From: Pseudopithomyces maydicus
Taxonomy: Eukaryota; Ascomycota; Dothideomycetes; Pleosporales; Didymosphaeriaceae
NCBI GenBank assembly: GCA_026873275.1
Contig: JANTUC010000001.1
Span: 2,170,001-2,234,000, forward strand
Direction of reading: 5' to 3'
Length of the DNA stretch: 64,000 nucleotides
The position numbers were made by a program, and so were the translations under genes. The notes under the pieces are model-generated. The model had not been told where the DNA came from and did no database searches. It saw only the letters and a list, made by a program, of their open reading frames with translations. Positions within the stretch are counted from its first letter, which is position 1; each line of letters starts with the position of its first letter. Positions 31,177 to 41,911 of this stretch are shown here, one piece after another.

Positions 31177-31659
31177 TTAAATTCGCATCCAAATGCCCAT
31201 ACATGCTGCAACAATGCCCCTAACAGCAACATCTGCATGTATCAAAGGTATTGCAGCTCCAGTCGGTGAACTTTCTGGAACCACAGTTTTGATATTCGTA
31301 GGCTTGGTAAAAATTAGGCTCCTGGAAACGGTATTATCGATGCTCTTGCTGTTCGAAAACGATGGTAATGCAGTTGTAGCAGTCATTGTTGTCCGTGGAA
31401 CGACGCTTATCAGCAGGTCAATGCTCGTTAATGTGCTGATGTCTAGTTTGCTATACGGTGCCGCCGATATTGTGAAAGATGGAATGAGGAGATCTTCGCA
31501 CATAGGCGGGTCGTCGACTGTGCACTTCATGGCAAACGTACAACACCAGCCATTCCCACAATCGACAGGGGATATACCGCAATAGTCTATTGCGCGTTTG
31601 GCAGCGCGAAGAGTCGCATTAGCGGAAACGATAAATTGAAAGAGCAGTGCGAGGCGCAT
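31177..31659 (-). CDS. Small Cys-rich secreted protein, possibly GPI-anchored
   Basis: Single exon, 160 aa, from the ATG at 31659. Residues 1-15 (MRLALLFQFIVSANA) look like a signal peptide. The next about 45 residues hold six cysteines in the order C-x6-C-x5-CC-x5-C-x7-C (DYCGISPVDCGNGWCC, KCTVDDPPMC), a small disulfide module. The remaining about 75 residues are Ser/Thr/Pro-rich (likely O-glycosylated), and the end is hydrophobic (GIVAACMGIWMRI), as in GPI-anchor signals. A cell-wall or effector-like protein is plausible, but I know no homologue. It has no neighbour relation, being surrounded by gene-free AT-rich DNA. Confidence 0.6.
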   Translation of the reverse strand: MRLALLFQFIVSANATLRAAKRAIDYCGISPVDCGNGWCCTFAMKCTVDDPPMCEDLLIPSFTISAAPYSKLDISTLTSIDLLISVVPRTTMTATTALPSFSNSKSIDNTVSRSLIFTKPTNIKTVVPESSPTGAAIPLIHADVAVRGIVAACMGIWMRI

Positions 31660-32144
31660 CGGATTCGATCTTTCGTGGAACAAGGAATTTGTGTGAACTA
31701 GAAAAGACCAGTAATTTGCGATAGCTCGCATCGTTCATCTTATATTATTGCTTGAGCACTAGCTAAGGGTTCCGTGTGGCAAATTTTCTGTCACGCATCT
31801 CTGATACACGAACGCCAATACTAACAATTTCAATCGTTCCGAAAGAGCCTTCCAACAAGCAGGTAAATACTAGCAGATAAGATGGCGAGGAAACTACTAC
31901 CAAAAACGTAACGTTCGATACAAAATGTGGCTATTGTGGCGTAATCAGCTGGATGTGATCCGACTCTTGATTTGTAAATTGAGTGCAGGGATAGACGAAC
32001 TCGAGAACGTGAACAGGCTCCACAAACGTTCAGTTCAGCTCGAGCGTGAGCCGCTCTGACCATTGGTTTGATTATCTATTTTGGTCACATATATGAAGAT
32101 TGAGGTAAGAGAATGGCGGTCGAATTAAGTATTTCTTCCCAACC
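31660..32144. other. Divergent intergenic region
   Basis: 485 bp between the divergent secreted-protein and membrane-protein genes; it should contain both promoters. No strong motif. Confidence 0.4.
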
Positions 32145-34223
32145 ATGAGCGCATCACCGGTTCCGCTCCAAAACTTACCTTCGCACCAGATTTCCGCAAA
32201 TGGGAGTGTTTTTACCCAGGCATCAACTGTGAATGGAACACCGACCTCAACTGCTAACCATTCATCCACTTTTGGTAGATCATCGATCTCGCAAGTCACT
32301 GCGAGCGTCACAGGAATCGTCAGATCACTTCAGAAAAGCTGCTTCCGATTCTTCAAGTACTGGTTCAGGCCACTCGTTTGTGTCGCTCTGTACATCCTCA
32401 CAGTACATACAGCATGGACCGCATCTCACCAGAATGCACTCCTTGGCCGTGTACGTGCATCGTTTGGAACATGGCTTCTCGCTATTTTCGCTAAAGCAGG
32501 AGACATTTGCTTTGCTTTCGCAGTGGAAGATACCTTCGATGTAATCGCATGGCGCAAGTTGAAGGCTAGAAAAAGGAACGATGATGTAGTAAGACTGGAG
32601 TGGTTTCTCAGCGTGATCTCTAATACGGGGATAGAGGGATTGGTTAGATTATTATGGAGCCGATTTCGTATCTGGGTCATAGCATCAATTCGATGGAATC
32701 AAACACCGAAACTGTCCGCTACGGGGGTTCAAGAGTCAAGGGAGCAAAGATGGAGGAGGTGGCTGAGGAACGGGAGGGGTGCGAGATGGACCTTTGCACG
32801 GCTTTTCTTTCTTGTCATATTGATTCCTGGCCCGGGTATCATCCTCATGGGTATGTTTTGTTTATCGATTCTCTTGAAATTGCAGTTGATGACGATAATA
32901 GCCGATACCAATCAAAAGACTCTGTTCTTCGGCGTGAGATCGATGAACGTCTCTGCAGGTCTAGGAGTTTTCGATCCCAGTATAGCGAATGCGACCCGTC
33001 CTGTCATTGCGCCGATCGTCTCGCGATTTATCCAAGTCATGCTTCAGGATCGCTCTTTATCATGGCCGGTTGACCCCATAGACAATACATGCAAAGCTAC
33101 CAAAAATTGTACGTCCTATTTAATAGCTGGCCCTTATTCGATTGTAAGCCCATGGCCATTTCCAAAGGCCAACGAAAGTCTCGATACAGCAGGATTTCGA
33201 GTCAAAAACGCTCCGTACTACCAGGTAGATATGTGGGATGCAAGTCCTGAGACACTTGCAATATCGCAGAGCAAGAATTGTGTGATATACGGAGGCCTGG
33301 ATCCTATTCAAGAGTACTCAACACTGGTGTGTATTGCCGACCAAGAAACGAAGGGTGTTCTAGGTGCAGGTAAACTATAGTCTTCTTCAATGGTCAATTT
33401 CTTGCAAAGCTAATACCTGGTAGCATGGGTCTCCTGTCAGTTGGGTTATTCTTCCACGAACGGTACCTGCCTTGCGCCTGGCAGTAGGAATGACTGGGCA
33501 ACGTTCCTTCGTTTCTACCGCCGCAACGCGACTCTCGTATTTTCACGTTCTGGACTCCAGATACTAGAAGTAACTGATCTCTCTAAGCCACAACCCCAAG
33601 ATATTCCCTCTTCCGCATTGTTCACAGCATTAGATGCTGTATTATATCAACCAAATAGGTCAAGCACTCAACAGCAATCTTATGATGTCAGATCGGCGGA
33701 GTATCTCCTAACCCAGACTATCGGCGTTCAATTGTGGCAGTCTCTATATCCCAACGCCAGAGGCCTTAATATTGGAAGAGACTGGTTAAGAAATTTAGTG
33801 ACTTTCCCGGTGTACTTATTTCAGCCAACCAGGCTGGAACTTCTGCCGTACTTGCTTCCGATTTCGGAAGACAATGGAACCGTTCCACAGCCAAATCTAC
33901 CAAGCGAAAATTACGTAGAGGGGTCATTTTGCAAGGAGAGCAAACGCACTATCCCGGGTAGAGAGACAGTTTACGCGTATACGGCTGTTGCTGGAATACT
34001 CGTAGCTTTTGTGATTATTGCAAAGGCAAGAGCGTTTCTCTGGAGGGACGTCGATACAAGTGACTTTTCTATACTTGATTATCACGCTTTAACTTACCTG
34101 ACGGACAACAAACCTGGGAGAGTCGAGGTATCCCTGCAGGAGAGATTGGATGCCTCGGGAAGAGAGTACGGCACGAGCGCGATGCTCGATGTTATCAGTG
34201 ATTTGCGGATTGGACTACGGTAA
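32145..34223 (+). CDS. Large fungal membrane protein, unknown function
   Basis: Exons 32145-33369 and 33424-34223 (54-nt intron: gtaaac donor, gctaat branch, tggtag acceptor) give 674 aa. Layout: a Ser/Thr-rich cytosolic start; a hydrophobic segment near residue 78-95 (LVCVALYILTVHTAWTAS); another near 110-125; a long one near 215-250 (LFFLVILIPGPGIILMGMFC); a large, probably outside domain of about 330 residues with several N-glycosylation sites and paired cysteines (CKATKNCTSYL, NCVIYGG, LVCIADQ, VSCQLGYS, GTCLAPG, GSFCKES); and one last span near 605-625 (AYTAVAGILVAFVIIAKA). This architecture is frequent among lineage-specific proteins of filamentous ascomycetes. I recognise no named family and assign no function. 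Confidence 0.78.
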
Positions 34224-34371
34224 CGCGTTCATTCTATATACGTAGATTCTGTTCAATCACAATTTCTAATTCCACCCTCTTGGTCGCCCGCAACAACAGG
34301 TCTTGGTAGAATGTAAAAGAAACTGAGCACCTCGAAACTACAAATGTGGTATGTATATGCTCAACAGTTTC

Positions 34372-35421
34372 TCAAGAGCTAGCATCCTTCAGCAACGCTT
34401 CCTTGACCGTCATTGGCTTGATGTCAGGGAAAATTTCGTTCAAGAAAGGTCCTTCATACACCATGTGACCCTGGGCCATATACACCGAAACCCCCGACAT
34501 GATTTTCTGGAAAAGAACTTTTCCCTCGGGTCCAGGAGATATCATTTTATACACATCCTTGTGTCCAGGTAGCTCTGTGACTTCTCCTCGTTGCAACTTC
34601 TCAATCGAATCGTAGGCTACCGTAAACTTGACACCTTTTGCGGCTTCGGCGATTTCAACCACTTCGGGCCAGGTCTTCTTGTCACCGTAAACATAGTACT
34701 TCTCCTCCCAATGGTCTAGACCCAGTAAAGCAACCGTGTACTTAGCGAGGTCGATGGTGTGGGTGAAATAGATCGGATACTTTCCGTCCCCTGGAACTGC
34801 AGCGGCATTGCCATCAATGTCTAGGCCCAGTGCGGACTTTTTCACGTAGGCGCGGACCGTCAGAGCGTAGAAGTCCAAGAAGATGCCAGGGAAAATTGCT
34901 GTCCACTGGAGTTTCGTATCGCGCAAGACATCGAAGAGCATCAGTCGCGATGCCGCGAGCAGGTTCTCTTTACCCTGTCTATATTGACGGGTTAGCCGAT
35001 ACTTCTTTGCACGCCAATGGGCAAGCCGTACTCAGTCGTATAATCAAATCCACTCCAGATACTTGGTATGAAGCGATGTGTCGTCTTAGACAGCTCCGCA
35101 GCTTTGATCAGATCAGGTTCTACAGAGTGGCTGTTGTCGTAGTTGGAGATGGTGGAGATGACTGTGTCAATGTTGCGATTTTCGAGAAGTCGTACGAGAG
35201 ACTCTTCGTCAGAGTAGTCAACCACCAATACAGGAACTCCGATTTCTTTTTCCAGCTCTGGATTGGCCTGCACCTGTCAGACATGATTCTCAACTGGCCA
35301 AGATATGGTACTTCACTTTTCTTGCCAATATATACGGCTTGTACTTGCTGGTCTTGAATGCGTCGACGAGAGCTCGACCGAGTCCACCTGTCCCACCAGC
35401 GATTCCTACGATGTTTGACAT
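34372..35421 (-). CDS. NmrA-like / isoflavone reductase-like NAD(P)-binding protein
   Basis: Atypical short-chain dehydrogenase fold. Exons 35421-35317, 35267-35032 and 34978-34372 give 315-317 aa. The start has the NmrA-type glycine motif (GIAGGTGGLGRALV, residues 6-19). Then VDYSDEESLVRLLENRNIDT and ISTISNYDN follow, with RFIPSIWSGFDY typical of the fungal NmrA-like group, and LQWTAIFPGIFLDFY. The catalytic Tyr-x3-Lys of classical SDRs is absent, as usual in this group. The first intron has tandem acceptors six bases apart (ending 35274 or 35268), both in frame, changing the protein by two residues (VQ). Such proteins act as redox sensors or as reductases in secondary metabolism; nothing here decides which. 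Confidence 0.85.
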
Positions 35422-36155
35422 TTTGGTGTTCTTGGATTATGGCAAAAGATTTAAAGGCTTGTGTTTGTAATGAGCTATTTCTATGGGAAGACGCTGCCTT
35501 TTTATATTCCAAAATGACCTCCAGCTATACATCTTCATCGTAGCTGATATTTCTTGATTGGTTAGCTCTTTTCTGTACTTTTCCGGATGTAGATTACTCT
35601 CAATGGGCTCTCTATCATATCATTGGTCAGAGCGTAAGTTTGAGCATAGCTGACCTGATGGTGGCATTTGTGTTACACACGATCAATGGGTGGGCATGAC
35701 TTGTTTTACATAACTACAGAAGTACATAACAATCAAATAATCATTGAGTTTTACGAAATGGACGGATCTTTCGCGTCTCCTTTAGTTATGCGTTTAAAAC
35801 TATCGTATATGCCAATGTCAACTGACTAGAGTAATAATAGACATACGCACAGTACAAAGAAGAATGTACCATGAATCTATTCATTACATGCAGCTCAATC
35901 GGAAGGATGAATAGTCTGATTTCTCTTCCTTCAAGATAGCAAGGGACGATGCGCGTAGGACGGACTAATAACGGACGAGCTTATTTACACACTATACTAG
36001 ATATGCATCTGGTTAGATCGTAGAACAACACCAGCCTGTGCGTGCGTATAGCTGGCTAAATGTGTCTTAAGGAGGGTGACGTTTAGTAAAATAATACTCG
36101 TCCGCTTGACTAGTATTGAGTATGTCACCAGCCCTATCTCTCAAACTTTTAACTT
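35422..36155. other. Gene-free interval, 0.73 kb
   Basis: Promoter of the NmrA-like gene and 3' flank of prpF. AT-rich; nothing else recognised. Confidence 0.4.
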
Positions 36156-37355
36156 TCAATTTACGTACACATTTCCTTCCATAATCCTCCTAGCAGTGCG
36201 AAAGACGGTAGCATCTTTCACCACCCCATCGGCATCAAAACTCGCACCGACAAGGAGCTTCCCACTATTGTGCCCTAGTGTTACCCCGTCTTGATCGACT
36301 GGGCTTGAACTTGTCACTTCTTTGACAATGGACCCTTCCAAACGAGATGCAACAGCAAGCGCCATTGCCACAGTAATTGGCACTGCTCGGTGCGGCTGAC
36401 CGACACTGATCGCTCTCACTAATAGGTCAGAGTCATTTCCCTTGACAGTCTTACCAGAAATCAATTTGTGCGTGTATGGTGCCGCCACCATGGCAATTTT
36501 CGGTATAGATCCTGGAACAGTGTCTATTGATCCTGCGATACCCATGGCGACGGCAGCTTGACGGCGTATTGAGTCTAGCCGTGGCAATAGATCCATATGT
36601 GCATCGATAGCATCGGCCAGAATACCCCCTTCCACACCAAGACTTGAGGCTTGGACGAAAACGCAAGGATTACCAACATCAATGCAAGTTGCGCGAACAC
36701 CGTCAAATATGTCTACCTTGTTCCCGGTGGGCAGAGTCTTTCCTGTCTTCGAGCCAGCAGGGTCGATAAATGCCAATTCGATCTTTGCTCCGGCCCCGGC
36801 TACGCCATCAATTGCGAAAGATCCATCCATCTTTGCTTCTCCGTCTTCCACAGGAAATTTCGAGTGTATGATCTTGCCAGTGTTGGTGTTATGAATGCGT
36901 ACTGTGCAGTGGCCATCCTCTTTCTGTACCAAGCCAGCGTTCACGGCGAACGGTCCGATAGCAGATATCATGTTCCCACAGTTGCTCGAAAAGTCGACCT
37001 CTGGGGTTTTTACACCAATCGCAGCAAACGTGTAGTCAACATCCGCATCAACTCTACTCGGCGGTCCTACGACACATATTTTGGATAGTGAAGAAATTCC
37101 ACCACCCATGCCGTCAAGCTGGCGGCCATTGGGATCCGGCGAGTTGATGACACCGCGAAATATAGAAGGCCATGATTCCGGTTCCGGTAGGTCTTGTGTT
37201 CTGAAGATGACTGCACGGGATGTTCCGCCGCGATAGTACGCTGCCGGAAACACTTGTTGTTTGCTGCGCCGCGATGACGTGTGTAAAGTGCGCATCGTGC
37301 CCCTCAACTTAGAGATGCAGTGTGCCCTGGCGGTATAATAGACGAAAGAGCTCAT
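36156..37355 (-). CDS. PrpF-type isomerase (methylaconitate / methylitaconate isomerase family)
   Basis: Single exon, 399 aa. It matches the PrpF / diaminopimelate-epimerase fold family: AAYYRGGTSRAVIF near residue 38, LDGMGGGISSLSKICVVGPP, DYTFAAIGVKTPEVDFSSNCGNMISAIGPF with the catalytic-type Cys in NCGNM, VGNPCVFVQA with the second Cys, and QPHRAVPITVAMALAVA. Bacterial PrpF isomerises 2-methylaconitate in the methylcitrate cycle; related fungal proteins have been linked to itaconate or aconitate isomerisation. The first about 32 residues are basic and Ser/Arg rich (SKLRGTMRTLHTSSRRS), fitting a mitochondrial presequence. It is followed upstream by the Gal80-like gene on the same strand, 315 bp away. 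The exact substrate is not known. Confidence 0.9.
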   Translation of the reverse strand: MSSFVYYTARAHCISKLRGTMRTLHTSSRRSKQQVFPAAYYRGGTSRAVIFRTQDLPEPESWPSIFRGVINSPDPNGRQLDGMGGGISSLSKICVVGPPSRVDADVDYTFAAIGVKTPEVDFSSNCGNMISAIGPFAVNAGLVQKEDGHCTVRIHNTNTGKIIHSKFPVEDGEAKMDGSFAIDGVAGAGAKIELAFIDPAGSKTGKTLPTGNKVDIFDGVRATCIDVGNPCVFVQASSLGVEGGILADAIDAHMDLLPRLDSIRRQAAVAMGIAGSIDTVPGSIPKIAMVAAPYTHKLISGKTVKGNDSDLLVRAISVGQPHRAVPITVAMALAVASRLEGSIVKEVTSSSPVDQDGVTLGHNSGKLLVGASFDADGVVKDATVFRTARRIMEGNVYVN

Positions 37356-37670
37356 TATATTATGCGATGTTACTCTAGGAATATGCCATTGATCGAGTTA
37401 GGGCGGACAGAATTGTGATTTTGGGGATCGCCCATCGGATATATCCAAAGAAGCGCACTTTACCATATGCGGATGGATGCCACATGACAACCAATCGCAC
37501 AACCCTTGAGAAACTTCTTGAAATCCCCCTTCGGAGCGGTCGTTGGACTGACAGCTGTTCTAAATAATCATTGGGTCCTTATGGCTCTCTCTAGCTACCG
37601 TGGATCATATTACTCGAAACCACATGATATCCAATCCCACACAAGCCGCCAGTAAGACAATTGCCCGTAT
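37356..37670. other. Short gap between the prpF-like and Gal80-like genes
   Basis: 315 bp, holding the prpF-like promoter and the 3' end of the Gal80-like gene. No strong motif. Confidence 0.4.
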
Positions 37671-38888
37671 TCATCTTCTCTTACACTCATCATACTGTGC
37701 AAAGATCGTCTCAAGCTGTCTGTTTCTGGTCACAGCATCCTCCAAGGTAGGCCATTCCCTTCCAACATCGATCCGAGATCTTCCGCTCTCCACCCAGTCC
37801 GCATATCTCTCGTAGAGCTCCGCGACACCTCTTGCCTTGATCGGAAGCTCCTTCTGCCACTCTTCCCAATCCCATTCTATCTCCTTTACTTCGTCTGTGG
37901 CATGATCGTGAAGATAAATAGAGGGAAGATCTTCCAAGAAAAGAAACTTTTCACCTATCGTAACAAGTATCTCCCCTTTTTCTCCATTGATGGTAAAGGT
38001 CAGTCCAGGCTGTCCTTTGAAGGGAGTTCCGTGACGGAAGACATAGGTCAAGAGCGCTCCTTCTCCGACTCCATACTTTGACTTGAGGCTTCCCTGCATG
38101 GCGAACAAGTCAGGTACATCGGTACCAATCGTCTTCTGTACGCCTCCATCCGCTCCGAGGACTTTCACTTGGGGACGCTGAATTTGCATCCTACTCTCGA
38201 ACTCCGCAAATTCACCCAACACATCATGCACCCAGTCAAGAGTATGCCCGTTCTCAATCATAATTGGGTTCCCACCGAATTTTCGCTCGGCAAAATATTC
38301 CATGCCCTCCGGCAACGCATCGCGTGGTAGTAGAGCACCATAAGACAAGACGTGGCTACTGAGCACCTTCCCAATCGTTCCCGAGGCGAGGAGCTCCTTG
38401 AGACGTAGAGCTATCGGGGAAACCCGACCCTGTAATCCGATGATGCTATTCGGGAATGGCTTATCCCCTGTGAGTTCGATCGCTCGACCGAGGTTCTCTG
38501 CCAGGGGCCATTCAACGAATACGTCTTTGCCAGCTCGGATGCTCGGCTCAATGGTTCCAAAGTGAACGTCCACACGTGTGCAGCATATCACCATATCGAT
38601 GTTTTCGTCTTCTGCCACTTCTGTAGGATTGCCGTATACTTTGACCGAAGAGGGCAGTTTGAAAGTGTTGCGTGCAGCTTCAGCTGCAGATACGCTTGAG
38701 TTAAGCAGGGCAACTATTTCATAGTGTGTACGACCACGAGACGATAGAAGGTATGGAAGATGGGCTGAAGCTGCCCAGCTTGTGATAGCGGAGGCTGAAA
38801 GGCCAATTATCGCAACGCGGGTTTGTTGCATCGTGGGTAGCAGATGTAAGTAATCTTGGGGTTGCATAGATGGGTGGATAGGTAACAT
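37671..38888 (-). CDS. Gfo/Idh/MocA-fold protein, Gal80-like
   Basis: Single exon, up to 405 aa. The Rossmann motif is RVAIIGLSASAITSWAASAHLPYL, close to the Gal80 group. The start is uncertain: ATG at 38888 gives MLPIHPSMQPQDY before the fold, while ATG at 38831 (MQQTRVAIIG) starts right at it and is more likely. In catalytic family members the sequence after the second helix reads EKP; here it is EWPLAENLG, the lysine being replaced by tryptophan as I recall for Gal80. The C-terminal domain shows the usual LQGRVSPIALRLKELLASG and HTLDWVHDVLGEF. So the protein probably binds NAD(P) without, or with altered, oxidoreductase activity and may be regulatory. The effector is unknown. Confidence 0.87.
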   Translation of the reverse strand: MLPIHPSMQPQDYLHLLPTMQQTRVAIIGLSASAITSWAASAHLPYLLSSRGRTHYEIVALLNSSVSAAEAARNTFKLPSSVKVYGNPTEVAEDENIDMVICCTRVDVHFGTIEPSIRAGKDVFVEWPLAENLGRAIELTGDKPFPNSIIGLQGRVSPIALRLKELLASGTIGKVLSSHVLSYGALLPRDALPEGMEYFAERKFGGNPIMIENGHTLDWVHDVLGEFAEFESRMQIQRPQVKVLGADGGVQKTIGTDVPDLFAMQGSLKSKYGVGEGALLTYVFRHGTPFKGQPGLTFTINGEKGEILVTIGEKFLFLEDLPSIYLHDHATDEVKEIEWDWEEWQKELPIKARGVAELYERYADWVESGRSRIDVGREWPTLEDAVTRNRQLETIFAQYDECKRR

Positions 38889-39907
38889 TATATACTAGAA
38901 TGAACTCTGTCTCGTTTGTAGGGGCTTACAAATCCAGAGTGTTCTCAAGAATTGTTCCGCCGTGACGGTGGAACCAGTCGCACACGTGACGATGCAAGGG
39001 TGGCGGTGGGGGCTGCATCCGTTGACTAATGTACATATATCGGGCCACGCAAGGAATGATGGCGTATAACGTATGTCAGAAACCTAAAATATGGTGAGAT
39101 CAGAGTCAGAATCGCTGTCAGAGGTCAATGACCTAGTTGAAATACATTGGGAAGTGGGTGACCAAATCGTTCAGCGTGGGATCATTGCTGCCCCGCATAG
39201 GGCGGGGGAATAGCATAACCTAGTCCGAGAGTGACTGTTCATTTAAAAGCAATGATAAATTAGAGATACTTGAGCAATACATTGGCACGTGAAACAATTA
39301 GCACAAACATTATCTACGTGCGGATCTACCTTCGAAACACGTGCATGATTACTGGTCTACTCTGGGTGATTTTCATTGGTTTAAATACTATAAATATACA
39401 TGGTTTACTTGGAACAAGAGATAAGTCATACAGCTAACCAAGCGCACAGCCCCGCACCGTTCTGCATATAGATTCACGATGTTTTTCAAGGCACAATTCA
39501 GCATTCGATTAAGGACTGTGGATTCTGTGTTGATGAAAAAATTGGAAGAAAGGTGTACAAAATTGTAAATTTCTCAGGACAGATAACTTCTAGATAAGAT
39601 GAATAATAAAGAGACGTGTCTGTAGCTAGATTTGAGACAGTCTTGTTGATCATACCCTTCACAAGCTGATCATCTCCCGTTGAGCAGCAGAGGTATTGCC
39701 TTTCTTAGAAGTACACATGCTACAGACGTGTGACAACTGAATAGGCCAAAGCCAGCCCAAAAATCCGCCCCATGGCCAGATCATACCTAGGAACATGCCA
39801 CCAACGCCCAACCAGATACCGCCTCCTTGGGTAACCATGTTCCACTAAGAAATGAACCATCATCATAACGATCACCACAACCGAATAAAAACTTGCCAAA
39901 CCGTATC
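38889..39907. other. Gene-free interval, 1 kb
   Basis: AT-rich. Upstream region of the Gal80-like gene, then 3' flank of the phosphodiesterase gene. Nothing else recognised. Confidence 0.4.
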
Positions 39908-41911
39908 CTAGAAGAAATAGCTATCCCCGCTATTCGCAATCTCGAACGCACATCCCAGCCCCTTCCCCTTCTCACTGGCAAGCTTTTCCCCTTCCCGCAA
40001 CTCCTGCAGGATGAGATCCCCAACAGCAGGGCCATCGCTCATGGTGTCCTTCACATGGATGACCACGACCTTCAAGCCCTTCAGTGGAGCCTCAAACGCA
40101 GCTGCCAGCAGCGCCTTGCTGTGCTCTGCACTCATAGTCGACATGTTGAACGCCGCCAGAGCAGCAGGCGTATGCGTACCCGTTGCCCCTCGCGGACTCG
40201 GCGCATAATCCGGCAGGATCTCATCGTCTACAGTCAGTGCCGGATTCGGATTGTACGATCGGGTGCGCGATGACTTGCGCGCATCGGGAGTCGCGGCGCC
40301 GTCAAGACAGCTCGAAGCATTGAGTCCGTTGGAGGCGCGCTTGCGCTTACGTCCTTTGCGCGCCTCCTCCTTTTCCCTCTCGTGCTCGCGACGAGCGTCA
40401 CGGACCATTTCAGCAAGGTTCTGGAGCTCGCAGAGGAGGTGTCGTGGGGCGAGGTGTCCGTAGAGCACGGCATCGCCCTGGGAGTTGGTGTAGCTGCATT
40501 CGATGAAGATACCTGTGAGAATCCCAGAGGCAATTTTAGGTGCGGCTTCGGCCCAGATGTGGGCGGTACGGGGAGTCAGCGAGATGGAGTCTGGTTCCAC
40601 ATCGCCGAACATGAGCACTTCTTTTGTGGGAGTGGTGGGCGTCGATTCTGTGCGGATAAAGTACGCGGAAGAGTCGATGACACATTCATCGGCGTGGGTT
40701 CCACCTGAGCCGCTGCGTCCTGCATCTGGACCGGTAGCACCGGTGAAGAGAGGGGTACCAGGGGCGCTCTGAGTAGGTAGTGAGAAGCTGAGTGAGCGGG
40801 CTTCTCGACCATCTGCCACAGAGTCGTGATGGTGCATGTTAATACTATGCGTAGACGCTCGTTTAATCCCCATACTTGGGGGTTCTGGGAGATTTGCATT
40901 GGAGCCGCGATGCACATGGCCTGGTCCGCGCATGCAGTGACCATGGCTGACTTTGAAACCTCGAACTCCAAGGCCGTCACAGACTTCAATGTACCCTCTT
41001 CCACTGCCCTCTCCGAGCGCGATGTTGCCGCCTTCTTGCAAGCGTTGGAAGGTAACTAAACCTACACCGCCGTCTTCATCCGTCAGGTTGGGCCAGACAA
41101 TATTGTTGAAAATGTGCGTCTTGATAGCGTTGACCGTGAATGGTAACGCAGCTAATCGCTTGGGGCGGGAGGTATTGTGAAATGCGGCTGTATTTATCAC
41201 AAAGCCGGATATATGATCTAGATGCGGGTGCGTAATGAGATAAGTGGAGACCTGCTCCCTCACAACGTGCAGCGCATTCGCCTTCGCAGTCTCATTTGGG
41301 AACGGTAGTCCAGCGAAAGGACCCTCCTCCAACATCGTATACGTCGGCATCGGCTCTAGGTCGGAGATGGGCGAATCTACCGAATCTTCGTCGCAGAACG
41401 AAACCTGGGCTGTACCGGGCGAAGGACAATCTGATTCATTGTTGCGACCATTGTCGGCACCGTTGCCGCTCCCATTCCCATTCCCATCCCCGTTTAGAGG
41501 CTTTGGCAGAGACTTCAGTTCGGGCGGTGATACTAGTGGGAAGTCATTCGCAAGTATACGGGTAATGGATGCAAGATGCGACCCTGCATCCACAGCCAGG
41601 ATAGAGTTCTTTGCCCATCTTGTGGCAGTTGAACGGACCAGGAAGCCCGTGACGTTATCTTCGCTTGGTCCCCCACCTGATCCCTATTGAAGTTAGTAAA
41701 TATGTATGAAGCATGCACGTGCTCGTGGGGTGATCGACATGGCGGCATATGCACCTCTTCGCGATCCAACAGACGGCCATGTCTACATCCGCCACTAGCT
41801 AGCGAATAGAGAGGGTAGCGAGGAACCTACCAGACAAATCACTTGTAGAGCAGGCTCATTTGCATGCCCCGACGTCCGCCTCGTCTGCCCAAGCCCCTCG
41901 CCGTCCTTCAT
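39908..41911 (-). CDS. pde1: Class II (low-affinity) 3',5'-cyclic-nucleotide phosphodiesterase, Pde1 type
   Basis: Hydrolyses cAMP to AMP and so limits PKA signalling. Exons 41911-41831 and 41683-39908, joined in phase 0 over a 147-nt intron (gtaggt; branch actaac); 618 aa. Seen: QVICLG|SGGGPSEDNVTGFL across the junction and SILAVDAGSHLASI (start of the metallo-hydrolase fold). The class II signature HPHLDHISG stands at residues 179-187, with His and Asp ligands for two metals. SHGHCMRG, then a regulatory insert rich in Ser, His, Gly and Pro, FGDVEPDSISL, FIECSYTNSQ and YGHLAPRHLLCEL follow. A basic stretch (RREHEREKEEARKGRKRKR) could be a nuclear signal. A Gly/Asn low-complexity run (about 94-106) is also present. 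Most of the extra length relative to yeast Pde1 is in these inserts. Confidence 0.93.

Noticed and set aside
21254..38888. Secondary-metabolite gene cluster
   Set aside because: SDR, NmrA-like, permease and oxidase genes are present, but there is no backbone enzyme (PKS, NRPS, terpene cyclase, DMATS) and no cluster transcription factor.
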